Shown here piece after piece: positions 1-10,606 of a stretch of DNA of 64,000 bases. The translations under genes and the position numbers were made by a program. The DNA lies in the NCBI RefSeq assembly GCF_000332295.1, contig NZ_KB235930.1, positions 5,049,895 through 5,113,894 of the forward strand, in the 5' to 3' direction. How positions within the stretch are numbered: the stretch's first letter is position 1; each line of letters begins with the position of its first letter. The stretch comes from Fortiea contorta PCC 7126 (GTDB lineage Bacteria; Cyanobacteriota; Cyanobacteriia; Cyanobacteriales; Nostocaceae). Under the pieces are notes generated by a model. The model searched no databases, had not been told where the DNA came from, and worked only from the letters and a program-made list of their open reading frames with translations.

Positions 1-2
1 AA

Positions 3-2126
3 AAAATTGGTATCTACCCTGAAACCAAGCACCCAACTTATACCCAACAAGAGGCGACTTATGTCGGGACTGACATCAAAATTAACCGCAATCTTGGTCA
101 AATCCTGATTGATACACTCAAAGCTAATAACTTCACTGACCCTAGCCGCATTTTTATTCAGTCCTTTGAAGTTGGTAACTTAAAGGAACTGCATGATGTA
201 ATTATGCCAAAAGCTGGCGTAGATATCCCCCTGGTACAACTTTATGATGCCAGTGACATCGATATCAACGGCAAAATTATCGAAAATCGTCCCTATGACT
301 TTGTGGTGAGTGGCGACCAACGCACCTATGGCGACTTGCGGACACCAGCAGGTTTAGCGGAAGTAGCAAAATATGCTGATGGTATCGGCCCTTGGAAGCG
401 GATGATTATTAGCGTCAAGGGTACTGATGCTAATGGTGATGGTAGAGCCGATGATGTGAATGGGGATGGTGTGGTTAATGATGCTGACAAGACAACATTA
501 CCGCCTACTACCTTAGTTCAAGATGCTCACAAAGCAGGTTTGGTGGTTCATCCATACACTTTCCGCAATGAAGGTGTTTACTTAGCAGCAGATTACAAAG
601 GTAATCCCGAATTAGAATATCAGCAGTTCATTCAACTAGGTGTGGATGCGTTCTTTACTGATTTCCCCATTACAGGAGATAAAGTACGGGATTTACTCAG
701 TGACCCTCAGTATAGATTGGTTCGCTCTCCCCAAAACCCAGATGTTTTAGCGGGAAAAGCTGTAGCTAACTTGGGTGGTTCCAAAGGTTTTGAAGGCGCA
801 GCCATCAACGCTAGCCAAACTAAAATCTACGCTATGTTGGAGGGAACAGTCCAGGGCGATGAAGCTGGTGCTTTGCGGATTAATGAATTTGATATTGCCA
901 GCCGTAAGTACACTGATAAGAAACTGTACTATAAACTGGATAATCCTGCAAATGCGATCGGTGATTTGGCTGTCATTAATGATAATGAATACTTAGTGAT
1001 TGAGCGGGATAATAATCAAGGCGCAGCCGCTAAGTTTAAGCGCATCTTCAAAATCGATTTGTCTAAAATAGATGCAAATGGCTATGTCGCTAAAGAAGAA
1101 GTTGCGGACTTGCTCAACATTGAAGACCCCAACGATTTGAATGGTGACGGAAAGACAACTTTTGACTTTCCATTCCAAACTATTGAAGATGTTTTAGTTA
1201 TTGACAAAAATACCATTTTGGTAGCCAATGACAATAACTATCCTTTCTCTGTTGGTCGTCCTCCCGCAATAGATAATAATGAAATTCTGTTGCTGAGATT
1301 GGAGAAACCGCTGAATTTGGCTCCTGGTTTGGGTCAACCTGCAGCTTTAGATATTAAATTTGGTTCTCCTAATAGTGATGAAATTACTCTCAAGCCTGGA
1401 CAAATATTACTCGCGGGCGATGGTGCAGACACTGTAGAGTCAAAAGGCAATAACACCATCATCACTGGTAGCGGTGATGACACGGTGTTTGTCGGCGGTA
1501 ACTCAATTGTCTCGACAGGTGACGGTAACGACAGCGTGTTTGTGGGTGTCAATGGTGCTGCTAGTAATACCACTGTTGATGGTGGTGCTGGGAATGACCA
1601 ACTCACTGTAGTACAAGCTGGCGGGATTAACAATCTCTTTGGCGCTGCGGGTAATGATACTCTGCAAGTCCTGGAAGGTTCCCGTCAAAACTTCTTCGGT
1701 GGTTCCGGTAACGACACCTTAATCAGCAACGGTAACAATAACCGTCTGTATGGTGGTTCTGGCGATGACAAGCTGTTCTCTAATACCAATGACTACCTGT
1801 TTGGTGGCGATGGCGATGATGTGTTATTCGCTGGGAAAGCTGGTGGTAATCGCTTGACTGGTGGCGCTGGTGCGGATCAGTTCTGGGTTGCTAATGCTAG
1901 TTTGCCAACGGCGAAGAATATTGTAACCGATTTTACAGCAGGTTTTGATGTCATTGGTATTGGCGGAGTTGCTGGCGTGAGTAAGTTTAGTGATATTACT
2001 CTGTTGCAACAAGGTAGTGATACTTTGGTGAAAGTTGGCACTACTGAAGTTGCTTCTTTGTTGGGAATTACATCTTCTAGTTTGACGGCGAGTAATTTTG
2101 CTTTCTCGGCTAGTGTGGTTGCTTAG
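3..2126 (+). CDS. RTX protein with glycerophosphodiester phosphodiesterase and phytase-like domains (5' truncated)
   Basis: The reading frame is open from the left edge, so the start lies outside the window. The first ~230 visible residues look like the C-terminal half of a glycerophosphodiester phosphodiesterase barrel (IYPETKHP near the edge, then IQSFEV and FFTDFPI). Next comes an esterase-like/phytase-like beta-propeller region beginning at GFEGAAI. The last ~230 residues are Gly-Asp-rich RTX nonapeptide repeats ([28 protein letters not shown]). Inferred role: secreted, calcium-binding phosphodiesterase/phosphatase that frees phosphate from organic esters, exported by a type I system such as the one encoded 4 kb downstream. 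The GDPD active-site residues near the N-terminus cannot be checked. The 3' end is nearly identical to the next gene's 3' end. Confidence 0.82.
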   Translation, partial: KIGIYPETKHPTYTQQEATYVGTDIKINRNLGQILIDTLKANNFTDPSRIFIQSFEVGNLKELHDVIMPKAGVDIPLVQLYDASDIDINGKIIENRPYDFVVSGDQRTYGDLRTPAGLAEVAKYADGIGPWKRMIISVKGTDANGDGRADDVNGDGVVNDADKTTLPPTTLVQDAHKAGLVVHPYTFRNEGVYLAADYKGNPELEYQQFIQLGVDAFFTDFPITGDKVRDLLSDPQYRLVRSPQNPDVLAGKAVANLGGSKGFEGAAINASQTKIYAMLEGTVQGDEAGALRINEFDIASRKYTDKKLYYKLDNPANAIGDLAVINDNEYLVIERDNNQGAAAKFKRIFKIDLSKIDANGYVAKEEVADLLNIEDPNDLNGDGKTTFDFPFQTIEDVLVIDKNTILVANDNNYPFSVGRPPAIDNNEILLLRLEKPLNLAPGLGQPAALDIKFGSPNSDEITLKPGQILLAGDGADTVESKGNNTIITGSGDDTVFVGGNSIVSTGDGNDSVFVGVNGAASNTTVDGGAGNDQLTVVQAGGINNLFGAAGNDTLQVLEGSRQNFFGGSGNDTLISNGNNNRLYGGSGDDKLFSNTNDYLFGGDGDDVLFAGKAGGNRLTGGAGADQFWVANASLPTAKNIVTDFTAGFDVIGIGGVAGVSKFSDITLLQQGSDTLVKVGTTEVASLLGITSSSLTASNFAFSASVVA

Positions 2127-2172
2127 TTCTGCTTTTTTAACGCAGAGGTGCGCTGAGGTTTTTTGAGGTTTT

Positions 2173-2270
2173 TTGACACTCCCACGGTTTCAAGCCGTGG
2201 GATTCTTCTAACCTACTCATAACCAGCTTTTGCGTTCAGTTGATTCTTACCTTTGTCTTGTCCATTAAAA
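2173..2270 (-). mobile_element. Probable right-end remnant of an IS200/IS605 (TnpB) element
   Basis: Read on the minus strand, this ~100 bp ends in an 8-bp-stem hairpin (arms 2180-2187 and 2195-2202, tcccacgg/ccgtggga) followed by gtgtcaa. That matches the usual layout of IS200/IS605 right ends in cyanobacteria. Just upstream on that strand is a short open frame ending [10 protein letters not shown]-stop that could be the last codons of a tnpB gene. No transposase body is present, so it is a scar or a solo end. Assignment is from recalled end structure, not a database match. Confidence 0.45.
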
Positions 2271-2288
2271 CTAGTTCAAGGAAATTTT

Positions 2289-4826
2289 ATGGCTTTCAAT
2301 AGTGTCGATCTGTCTACCTATGTCCGGGTCGGTCGGTATGACCTGCCCGAACCTACACGCACCACTGCACCTCCCAACAGTCTACTAGCTCAGGAAGTTT
2401 CGGCTGTCACCTACAACTGGGACACTGACACATTGTTCGTTGTTGGCGATGGTGGTACATCGGTTGTTCAAGTGACGAAGACTGGGCAATTGATCAACTC
2501 CATGACGTTGGCTCCTGGTAATAGTCCGCAAGGGACAGATTTCTATGATCCAGAAGGACTTACCTACGTTGGTGGCGGTAAGTTCGTATTAGTTGAGGAA
2601 CGCGATCGCCAGGTTAGTTTGTTCACCTACGTACCAGACACGACGCTAACCAAAAGCGCCGTACAAACAGTAAAACTCGGCACAACAATCGGGAATATTG
2701 GGATTGAAGGTATATCCTATGACCCCCAGACGAGCGGATTCATCGCCGTCAAGGAAGTTACACCAGAAGGGATATTTCAAACGGGGATCGATTTTGCAGC
2801 GGGAACAGCGACAAATGGTTCGCCCACCACGGTGAACTCAACTAACCTTTTCGATCCAGCTTTAGCTGGTCTTGCGGACTTTGCAGATGTTTACGCATTG
2901 TCGAATCTACCATCTTTGAATGGGCAGGCTGATTCTAGCCACTTGTTGGTTTTGAGTCAAGAATCGGGCAAGATTGTTAACATCGATCGCACTGGCAAGA
3001 TTTACAGTTCCCTGACTATTGTCTCCGATCCAGGTAATCCGTTGTCCGTTGCAGACCAGCAACATGAAGGACTGACGATGGACAAAAACGGTTATCTGTA
3101 TGTAGTCAGCGAGAATGGTGGTGGAGATATCAATCACCCCCAACTTTGGGTCTACGCGCCAGCCTCAGTGACGCCTGTGAATCAAGCTCCCACCGCTGTA
3201 GTGCTGAACAATAAAGTTAATGCGATCGCCGAAAACACCAGCACTACCACACGGGTTAAAGTTGCAGACATTGCCATCACCGATGATAATCTGGGGACAA
3301 ATATCCTCAGCTTGAGTGGAACAGATGCGAGTTTCTTTGAGATTTCGAGTAATGTGTTGTATCTCAAAGCCGGAACTGCTCTCAATTCCACAACCAAAGC
3401 CAGCTATGGTGTTACCGTCAATGTAGACGACACGACCGTTGGCACTACCCCAGATGCGACTACCACTTTTACCTTAGCGATCGCTAAGGCGCTAGCCCCC
3501 TCCACCTTGATCATCTCCGAGGTGACACCTTGGAGCAGCGGTAATAGCCCTTATGCTGCTGACTGGTTTGAGGTAACAAATACTGGCACCACTGCTGTGG
3601 ACATCACGGGCTGGAAGGTCGATGATAACTCCAACTCCTTCGCGTCAGCAGTTGCACTCAACGGTGTCAATAGTATTGCCCCTGGGCAATCTGTCATCTT
3701 CATCGAAGGTGATACATCCACCGTTAGCGCCTTCAAGAGTGCATGGTTTGGTAACAATGTTCCCAGTGGTTTCACTATCGGTACTTACAGCGGTGCTGGT
3801 ATCGGTCTGAGTACTGGCGGTGACGAGGTGAATCTCTTCGACGCGGCGGGAAACCGGATCACTGGCGTCAGCTTCGGGACATCTACTACAGGTTTCACGT
3901 TCGATAACAAGGCTGGACTGGGGAGCGCCACCCTCCCGCTTCCCACCATATCCACCTTGAGTGTCGCCGGAGTAAATGGTGCTTTCCTCGCGTCCGATGG
4001 GATAGAAACTGGCTCTCCAGGGAAAATCGTTAATGAATCTGTACTACCAACACTTAAATTTGGTAGCACAGGTGACGATAACCTAACAGTTGCACCCAAT
4101 CAAACCTTCTTCAGTGGCGATGGCTCAGATATTATAGAGTCAAAAAGCAATAACACCATCATCACTGGTAGCGGTGAAGACACTGTATTTGTAGGCAGTA
4201 ACTCTGTTGTCTCGACAGGTGACGGTAACGACAGCGTGTTTGTGGGTGTCAATGGTGCTGCTAGTAATACCACTGTTGATGGTGGTGCTGGGAATGACCA
4301 ACTCACTGTAGTACAAGCTGGCGGGATTAACAATCTCTTTGGCGCTGCGGGTAATGATACTCTGCAAGTCCTGGAAGGTTCCCGTCAAAACTTCTTCGGT
4401 GGTTCCGGTAACGACACCTTAATCAGCAACGGTAACAATAACCGTCTGTATGGTGGTTCTGGCGATGACAAGCTGTTCTCTAATGTCAATGACTACCTGT
4501 TTGGTGGCGATGGCGATGATGTGTTATTCGCTGGGAAAGCTGGTGGTAATCGCTTGACTGGTGGCGCTGGTGCTGACCAGTTCTGGGTTGCTAATGCTAG
4601 TTTGCCAACTGCTAAGAATGTTGTAACCGATTTTACAGCAGGTTTTGATGTCATTGGTATTGGCGGGGTTGCTGGCGTGAGTAAGTTTAGTGATATTACT
4701 CTGTTGCAACAAGGTAGTGATACTTTGGTGAAAGTTGGCACTACTGAAGTTGCTTCTTTGTTGGGAGTGACTGCTGCTGGTTTGACGGCGAGTAATTTTG
4801 CTTTCTCGGCTAGTGTGGTTGCTTAG
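2289..4826 (+). CDS. RTX protein with SdiA-regulated-like propeller, cadherin-like and lamin-tail domains
   Basis: The ATG at 2289 is preceded by aagga (2278-2282); an upstream TTG at 2253 lies in the IS-like remnant and is less likely. Of ~845 residues, ~1-290 form a beta-propeller of the SdiA-regulated/esterase-like type ([29 protein letters not shown]). About 305-400 resemble a cadherin-like module ([13 protein letters not shown]). About 405-590 are a lamin-tail domain ([22 protein letters not shown]). The last ~230 are RTX repeats. There is no Sec signal peptide, as expected for a type I substrate with a C-terminal export signal. Inferred role: extracellular or surface calcium-binding protein, substrate unknown. 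Domain order is clear; function is not. Confidence 0.82.
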   Translation: MAFNSVDLSTYVRVGRYDLPEPTRTTAPPNSLLAQEVSAVTYNWDTDTLFVVGDGGTSVVQVTKTGQLINSMTLAPGNSPQGTDFYDPEGLTYVGGGKFVLVEERDRQVSLFTYVPDTTLTKSAVQTVKLGTTIGNIGIEGISYDPQTSGFIAVKEVTPEGIFQTGIDFAAGTATNGSPTTVNSTNLFDPALAGLADFADVYALSNLPSLNGQADSSHLLVLSQESGKIVNIDRTGKIYSSLTIVSDPGNPLSVADQQHEGLTMDKNGYLYVVSENGGGDINHPQLWVYAPASVTPVNQAPTAVVLNNKVNAIAENTSTTTRVKVADIAITDDNLGTNILSLSGTDASFFEISSNVLYLKAGTALNSTTKASYGVTVNVDDTTVGTTPDATTTFTLAIAKALAPSTLIISEVTPWSSGNSPYAADWFEVTNTGTTAVDITGWKVDDNSNSFASAVALNGVNSIAPGQSVIFIEGDTSTVSAFKSAWFGNNVPSGFTIGTYSGAGIGLSTGGDEVNLFDAAGNRITGVSFGTSTTGFTFDNKAGLGSATLPLPTISTLSVAGVNGAFLASDGIETGSPGKIVNESVLPTLKFGSTGDDNLTVAPNQTFFSGDGSDIIESKSNNTIITGSGEDTVFVGSNSVVSTGDGNDSVFVGVNGAASNTTVDGGAGNDQLTVVQAGGINNLFGAAGNDTLQVLEGSRQNFFGGSGNDTLISNGNNNRLYGGSGDDKLFSNVNDYLFGGDGDDVLFAGKAGGNRLTGGAGADQFWVANASLPTAKNVVTDFTAGFDVIGIGGVAGVSKFSDITLLQQGSDTLVKVGTTEVASLLGVTAAGLTASNFAFSASVVA
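4141..4826 (+). repeat. Near-identical RTX tail duplicated from 1441-2126
   Basis: The last 686 bp of this gene align without gaps to 1441-2126 at a constant offset of 2700 bp. A run of roughly 270 bp (about 1512-1782 versus 4212-4482) has no difference that I can see. The few changes elsewhere are mostly silent or conservative. Upstream of 1441/4141 similarity drops sharply. This fits recent duplication of a secretion module or gene conversion between the two neighbours. Confidence 0.9.
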
Positions 4827-4848
4827 TTGTTAACGCTGAGTAGCAAAT

Positions 4849-4952
4849 GTAGGGTGTGTTATGCCGTTCGCTTTTAACGTTCCCGCAGGGTAGCTAACGC
4901 ACCATCCAAGACTTTCGGTGCGTTATGGACTTTAGTCTATAACGCACCCTAC
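4849..4952. repeat. Long palindromic intergenic repeat
   Basis: The arms at 4849-4862 and 4939-4952 are complementary at 13 of 14 positions. The inside holds further copies of the same motif (taacgcacc near 4894, ggtgcgttatgg near 4918). It is a MITE-like or REP-like palindrome of the kind common in cyanobacterial spacers. It may also act as a transcript end for the RTX gene. Confidence 0.6.
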
Positions 4953-5012
4953 TACTTATCAATTATACAGCTAGGGGTACAACAATCGTTGTACCCTGAT
5001 ATCTTTATTTGT

Positions 5013-5297
5013 GCCGCGACGTTTCCTTGTTCCGTGCAGCCAAAAGCAGCTTCTGTCGTCCCAAAAATAACTTCTGCCGAGACATTTCCGTGTTTCGCGC
5101 AGCCAAAAGCAGCTTCTGTCGTCCCGGAAGCAACTTCTGTCGCCACATTTGTGTGTTTCGCGCAGCTAAAAGCAGCTTCTGTCGTCCCGGAAGCAACTTC
5201 TGTCGCCACATTTCCGTGTTTCGCGCAGCCAAAAGCAGCTTCTGTCGTCCCGGAAGCAACTTCTGTCGCCACATTTGTGTGTTTCGCGCAGCCAAAA
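5013..5297. repeat. 63-bp tandem repeat, ~4.3 copies, built from 21-bp subunits
   Basis: The motif caaaagcagcttctgtcg recurs at 5041, 5104, 5167 (one change) and 5230, with a partial copy at 5293: an exact 63-bp period. Each unit splits into three 21-bp blocks, two of which share aagca-cttctgtcg. As 63 is divisible by three, several frames on both strands stay open and would encode 21-residue repeats (for example TEVASGTTEAAFGCAKH on the minus strand). No convincing ribosome-binding site precedes any of them. I treat it as a non-coding minisatellite, but a repeat peptide cannot be excluded. Confidence 0.75.
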
Positions 5298-5979
5298 TTT
5301 TAGCTTAATCAGAATCTATCCTTAACCAAATCAAAACCTGTTGTCAATCTTTAATTTGTAAGCTTTGCTGGTTGGATGTATAAACACTATTTGTAAAAGC
5401 AAAAAAATTTACGTTTCTACAGCTAAATTCATACGGCGATTTTCGCGTCTATCTCTTGTGGGAGTAGCACTTGTAGCAACTGTGTGAAAAATTAATACCA
5501 TCACAATCAAGCAATTGAGCGATCGCCCGCACAGGTTCAGTGTACTGTGGGGCTGTTTTGTCCGGTTAGAAAAGTTACATCCTGTAAATCTAGATTGGGT
5601 ATGCGTCAGTAGGGATTGTGAGCACGCTTGACAAAGAGAGTGTGTAGATATACTCAAACAATTTGATGGCTTTGAGTACCCCTAAACCCTGATTATACAT
5701 AAAGAATCATGGTGTTTTCACTAGGATTTATAAAAAGTTAGCTATTATTAGTAAGCCAGATATACATTAACTTCAGCAGTCTCAATGACAAATGACAAAT
5801 GACAACCCAGATGAATAAACTTTATTCGCAGCAACCTACTTATAAATATCCACAGCTAAAAATTAATTTATGAAAATAAATATCAGATAAACCGCAATCA
5901 GTTGTACGGGGTGTATAACTCTTAATTACCAGCACTCCTAATCTTTGATGGATTTTTAACTTTATACTTGATACTGCAG
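5298..5979. other. Intergenic region before the type I secretion operon
   Basis: About 680 AT-rich bases with no convincing gene. A minus-strand open frame at 5409-5657 lacks recognisable domains or codon bias and is not called. The region should hold the promoter of the transporter operon, but no clear -35/-10 pair stood out. Confidence 0.5.
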
Positions 5980-8900
5980 ATGACTTATATTAAAAACGCT
6001 TTTCAAGAATTCCTACATCAATTAGAAGGTGTTGACCAATTACCAAGCGAAGAAATCAATAATTTATCACAACAACTGCAAGCGTTTCGCTATCGCATTG
6101 GTCAGAAAATTATTGGTAAGGAAAGAATTCCTGATCGCATCACAATTATTTATGAGGGACAAGTACGGTTATTGGGATATGACCCGCAAACGCAACTACC
6201 AATTACTTTAAAATTACTCCAACCAGGGGCAATCTTAGGAGAAATTAGCTTGTTGCGTCAAGTCGCTTGTGAAACAGCGATCGCTTCCACGGAAGAAGCA
6301 GTATGTATTACCATACCAGCAGGTGAATATCTACGCCTCATCGATACATATCCTGATTTCGCCCAAATTCGTCAACAAGTACCGAGCGCAATCGAAGTTT
6401 TTGAGGTGTTGGGTTTACAGTTGGAACAGCGGGCTTTGGGTAGTGCAAATCTCAAGGAACTGACAGATCAAGCTTTATCGCAGGCTGAAGTATCCTACTT
6501 ACGACCCGGTAAAACTGCTTTTTCCCAACTAGATAGCGCGAAAGTCTGGTTTGTGAGCGGCGGTGGTACTGTCACAAATTTTGCTGTTAATTCTCGGTTA
6601 GAATTTAGTGATGGCAGAGAAAATGCGATCGCTGTTTTAGGAAAAACTCCAGCGCGGTTAATTGGTTTATCTCCAGCAGATTTAGCTTTCCTTGATATTC
6701 AACAAGTACCGCTACCAGTTAACGAAGTTATCGCGGAAATTGTTGATGATGAAGAGTTAGATATTCCCTACGCATCTGAGGAAGAAATTCTCCCTCCTCC
6801 ATCACATTTAACAGATAAAGATAAGCGGAAAAAATTTCCTTTTATTCAAGGAAAAGGTGAATTAAATTCCGCCTACGCTTGCTTCCAAATGGTTTGCAAA
6901 TATTTGCAAATACCCTTTCGCCGCGAAGTTGTTCGCCGCATTTTAGTTGAACAAATGAAACGCCAAGGTAATTTGTCGTTTCAACTTTGTGCTTATTTAG
7001 GAGAATTAGTCGGACTCAAAGCCCAGCTAGTAGATATCCCTGCAGCTTCAATTACCCGCATCCCCACACCAGCACTAATCCGCTATGACGAGCATTATGC
7101 TGTGTTGTATGCAGCCGATGCAAATACTATGGTTGTGGGTGTACCATCCAAAGGAATTGTGCGTTGTAAGCCTGGGGAATTAATTAAACATTTAAATATT
7201 GATGAAACCAATTTACCGCCCCAGACGCGCATCTTACTCCTCTCGGCGACAAAAGAAACACCCCAAGAACGCTTTGGGCTGCGGTGGTTTTGGCCTTATT
7301 TATCACAACATCGGCGGGTATTGATAGAAGTATTTATTGCTTCCTTTTTTGTGCAATTAGCCGCCCTTGCTAACCCGTTGGTTATTCAGTTAATTATTGA
7401 TAAAGTTATTGTGCAAAATAGTATCAATACCCTGAATGTATTGGGTGTATTGCTATTAGCAGTAGGTATATTTGAAGCAGTGATGACCACACTGCGGACT
7501 TATCTATTTGTGGATACCACTAACCGCATAGATATGGGTTTGGGTTCACAAATTATTGACCATTTATTGCGACTCCCACTCCGCTATTTTGAACGCCGAC
7601 CAGTAGGGGAGTTATCAACTCGCATTAATGAATTAGAAAATATTCGTCAGTTTCTCACCGGTACAGCTTTAACAGTAGGGTTAGATGCGGTTTTCTCGGT
7701 AGTTTATATTGTGGTGATGCTGTTTTATAGTTGGGAACTGACCTTGGTAGGTTTGGGAACAATTCCTGTGTTTGTGATTATCACTTTAATTGCTTCTCCC
7801 ACTGTGAGTAGACAACTGAGAACCAAAGCCGAACGCAACGCCGAGACGCAATCTTATTTAGTTGAGGTGATGTCAGGGATTCAAACAGTCAAAGCACAAA
7901 ATATTGAACTGCGATCGCGTTTTTCTTGGCAAGAGCGTTATGCTCGTTATGTAGCAGCAGGTTTTAAAACTGTCGTCACCTCCACCCTCGCCAATTCGGC
8001 TAGTAACTTCCTCAACAAACTCAGTAGTTTATTAGTGTTATGGGTAGGCGCTTATTTAGTTCTTAAAGGTGATTTAACTTTAGGAGAATTAATCGCTTTT
8101 AGAATTATCTCCGGTTACGTCACCAGCCCCATATTACGCCTAGCTCAAATTTGGCAAAGTTTCCAAGAAACAGCATTATCTTTGGAACGATTAAGCGATA
8201 TTGTCGATACACCCCAAGAAGCAGAAATTGACCGTCAAAATATTCCCTTACCTGCAGTTGTTGGTGCAGTAAAATATGAAAACATTTCCTTCCGATTTGT
8301 CCCCAACGGCCCGCTACAACTAGCCAACGTCAATTTAGAAGTCGCTGCGGGGACATTTGTCGGCATTGTCGGTCAGAGTGGATCGGGTAAAAGTACAATG
8401 ATGAAATTACTGCTGAGACTTTATGATGCTGAGTCTGGCAGAATTTTAATTGATGGTTACGACATTGCCAAAGTTGAACTGTATTCTTTGCGACGCCAAA
8501 TTGGTGTAGTTCCCCAAGACCCCTTGTTGTTTGACGGTACTGTCCAAGAAAACATCGCCCTCACCAACCCCGACGCGACTACCGAAGAAATTATCGAAGC
8601 TGCTCGCATCGCTGCTGCCCACGAGTTTATCATGAACTTGCCCAATGGCTATAACACCCGCGTTGGCGAGCGGGGAGCAGGGTTATCAGGTGGACAAAGA
8701 CAAAGAATAGCGATCGCCCGTTCTGTCCTCCAAAGGCCAAAACTATTAGTTTTAGACGAAGCTACCAGCGCCCTCGATTATCCCACAGAGCGTCAAGTCT
8801 GTCTCAATCTCGGCAGTAGTTTCCAGGGTAGCACTGTATTTTTTATCACCCATAGACTGAACACCGTCAGTAATGCAGATATCATAGTAGTGATGGACGG

Positions 8901-8994
8901 TGGGAGGATTATCGAACAAGGAAGCCACAAGGAATTGATGGCTGCTAGAGGTCATTATTTTTATCTTTATCAGCAACAAGAAGTTAATTTGTAA
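5980..8994 (+). CDS. Type I secretion ABC transporter with N-terminal cyclic nucleotide-binding-like domain
   Basis: Exports C-terminally tagged proteins across both membranes with an HlyD adaptor and a TolC-like channel. ATG 5980 is preferred to a TTG 12 bp upstream. Domains of ~1004 residues: CNB-like fold (~30-130, GAILGEISLL) and a second diverged CNB-like region to ~250; a C39 peptidase-like domain (~285-410); six-helix ABC membrane domain (~430-700); nucleotide-binding domain with Walker A GQSGSGKST (~800), signature LSGGQRQR (~902), Walker B LLVLDEATSALD and the H-loop THR. In the C39 domain the catalytic-Cys motif DCG is replaced by NSA, so it is probably a non-cleaving, HlyB-like substrate-binding domain. 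The CNB part suggests a signal-controlled exporter. The hlyD gene follows after 49 bp, and two RTX substrates lie upstream. Confidence 0.92.
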   Translation: MTYIKNAFQEFLHQLEGVDQLPSEEINNLSQQLQAFRYRIGQKIIGKERIPDRITIIYEGQVRLLGYDPQTQLPITLKLLQPGAILGEISLLRQVACETAIASTEEAVCITIPAGEYLRLIDTYPDFAQIRQQVPSAIEVFEVLGLQLEQRALGSANLKELTDQALSQAEVSYLRPGKTAFSQLDSAKVWFVSGGGTVTNFAVNSRLEFSDGRENAIAVLGKTPARLIGLSPADLAFLDIQQVPLPVNEVIAEIVDDEELDIPYASEEEILPPPSHLTDKDKRKKFPFIQGKGELNSAYACFQMVCKYLQIPFRREVVRRILVEQMKRQGNLSFQLCAYLGELVGLKAQLVDIPAASITRIPTPALIRYDEHYAVLYAADANTMVVGVPSKGIVRCKPGELIKHLNIDETNLPPQTRILLLSATKETPQERFGLRWFWPYLSQHRRVLIEVFIASFFVQLAALANPLVIQLIIDKVIVQNSINTLNVLGVLLLAVGIFEAVMTTLRTYLFVDTTNRIDMGLGSQIIDHLLRLPLRYFERRPVGELSTRINELENIRQFLTGTALTVGLDAVFSVVYIVVMLFYSWELTLVGLGTIPVFVIITLIASPTVSRQLRTKAERNAETQSYLVEVMSGIQTVKAQNIELRSRFSWQERYARYVAAGFKTVVTSTLANSASNFLNKLSSLLVLWVGAYLVLKGDLTLGELIAFRIISGYVTSPILRLAQIWQSFQETALSLERLSDIVDTPQEAEIDRQNIPLPAVVGAVKYENISFRFVPNGPLQLANVNLEVAAGTFVGIVGQSGSGKSTMMKLLLRLYDAESGRILIDGYDIAKVELYSLRRQIGVVPQDPLLFDGTVQENIALTNPDATTEEIIEAARIAAAHEFIMNLPNGYNTRVGERGAGLSGGQRQRIAIARSVLQRPKLLVLDEATSALDYPTERQVCLNLGSSFQGSTVFFITHRLNTVSNADIIVVMDGGRIIEQGSHKELMAARGHYFYLYQQQEVNL

Positions 8995-9043
8995 TTGAGC
9001 ATTTGTCATTCTTCCATTCCCTATTCCCCACTCCTCAAACTTT

Positions 9044-10606
9044 ATGACTCAACTAAATGGAAACAATTTTAATAGCAATCGAAATGACAGCAAGCAAGAT
9101 GTCAAAGTAGCTTCATCCCTAGCGAAATCTCCCAAGGAATCTTTAGTCAACTTCCGCGAAGCCGAATTTGATCAATCAATTGTCCTGCGACAATCTCCCA
9201 TTTGGTCACGCACTATTATGGTGACGATGATGGTTTTAGCTTGTTTTGGGATAGCGTGGGCTTGTTTAGCAAAAATTGAACAAGTAGTACCAGCAACAGG
9301 TCAACTAAAGCCACAAGGAACAGTGAAAGAAGTACAAGCCCCTATTAGTGGAGTGGTGAAAAAAGTTTTTGTCAAAGATGGAGATCAAGTTAAACCAGGA
9401 CAATTGCTGTTAACTTTTGATTCCATTGCGACAATCGCTGAATTAAATTCATTAAGAAGTATCCGGGCTGCATTAAATAGAGAAAATCAGATTTATCGTC
9501 AACTAATGCAAGCTAGTGACGGTACAAATTCTGAATTAGGATTTTTAACTAGCAGATTACCAATAGAAGTTGCTTTCTTGCTGAAAAGTCGGTCAGCTTT
9601 AGTTTCAGAGAATGAATTATTGCGGACTGAACTCGCAAAATCTACTACTGGTGCTGGGGGAAGCGATGAACAAAAACGCTTACAAGTTGCTAAAAGAGAA
9701 TTAGATTCCCGTTCCGCAGCAGCGAGGTTAGATGTTGAGCAAATCAAAAAACAACTAGCTCAAACTCAAGTGAAAATCCAGGATACTAAAGCTAGTTTAG
9801 CTATCCAACAGCATATTTTTGATAAATTGAAAACCTTAGCGACGGAAGGTGGAATTTCTCAACTGCAATATCTCAATCAACAACAACAAGTACAGAACCT
9901 AGCTGCAGAAATCAAGCAATTAACCGAAGAAGAACAACGCCTGCGATATGATATTGAGCAAGGACAAGAACAGTTAACTAATACGGTAGCAGTTTCTGAT
10001 AAAAGTATTGTCGAAAAGATAGCTGATAATAAAAAGCGCATCGCTGACCTTGATAGTCAATTCCAAAAAATAGCATTGGATAATGAACAACGTTTAGCAG
10101 ATATTAATAGCAAAATTGCTCAAACCAAATTAAACGTTACATATCAAGAATTGCGCGCCCCAGTAGGAGGGACAATTTTTGATTTACAAGCTAAATACCC
10201 TGGCTTTGTCGCTAATTCCACACAAAAAATTCTGCAAATAGTACCGAAAGAAGACTATATCGCTGAAGTTTTCATTACTAACAAAGATATTGGTTTTGTT
10301 CGTAAGGGAATGAAAGTAGATGTCAGAATCGACTCCTTCCCTTTTAGTGAATTCGGCGATATCAAAGGAGTCGTCGATGGTATCGGTTCCGATGCTCTCC
10401 CTCCAGACCAAACCCATCAATATTATCGCTTTCCAGCCAAAGTGAAACTAGAAAAACAATATCTGACAACTCAAGGTAAAAATATTACTTTGCAGTCAGG
10501 GATGTCAATTACCGCTAATATTAAAGTCCGTGAAGAACGGACTGTTATCAGCTTATTCACCGAGATGTTTACCAAGCAAATCGAGAGCCTTAATGAAGTG
10601 CGTTAG
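9044..10606 (+). CDS. hlyD: HlyD-family type I secretion membrane fusion protein
   Basis: Periplasmic adaptor linking the inner-membrane ABC transporter to an outer-membrane channel. Of 520 residues, ~1-55 are cytoplasmic, a single TM helix spans ~57-76, a lipoyl/barrel-sandwich half follows (APISGVVKKVFVKDGDQV, ~96-115), then a long coiled-coil hairpin (~195-365, rich in Gln/Lys/Glu), the second lipoyl half (ELRAPVGGTIFDL) and a C-terminal beta-barrel domain. Length and layout are normal for HlyD. It lies 49 bp after the ABC transporter gene in the same direction, so an operon is likely. Its last 17 bp overlap the end of the convergent solute-binding-protein gene. Confidence 0.92.
   Translation: MTQLNGNNFNSNRNDSKQDVKVASSLAKSPKESLVNFREAEFDQSIVLRQSPIWSRTIMVTMMVLACFGIAWACLAKIEQVVPATGQLKPQGTVKEVQAPISGVVKKVFVKDGDQVKPGQLLLTFDSIATIAELNSLRSIRAALNRENQIYRQLMQASDGTNSELGFLTSRLPIEVAFLLKSRSALVSENELLRTELAKSTTGAGGSDEQKRLQVAKRELDSRSAAARLDVEQIKKQLAQTQVKIQDTKASLAIQQHIFDKLKTLATEGGISQLQYLNQQQQVQNLAAEIKQLTEEEQRLRYDIEQGQEQLTNTVAVSDKSIVEKIADNKKRIADLDSQFQKIALDNEQRLADINSKIAQTKLNVTYQELRAPVGGTIFDLQAKYPGFVANSTQKILQIVPKEDYIAEVFITNKDIGFVRKGMKVDVRIDSFPFSEFGDIKGVVDGIGSDALPPDQTHQYYRFPAKVKLEKQYLTTQGKNITLQSGMSITANIKVREERTVISLFTEMFTKQIESLNEVR

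Noticed and set aside
4952-5303. Overlapping repeat ORFs on both strands in the 63-bp array
   Set aside because: Open because the unit is a multiple of three; no ribosome-binding site in any of them. Kept as a repeat, with coding potential noted as unproven.
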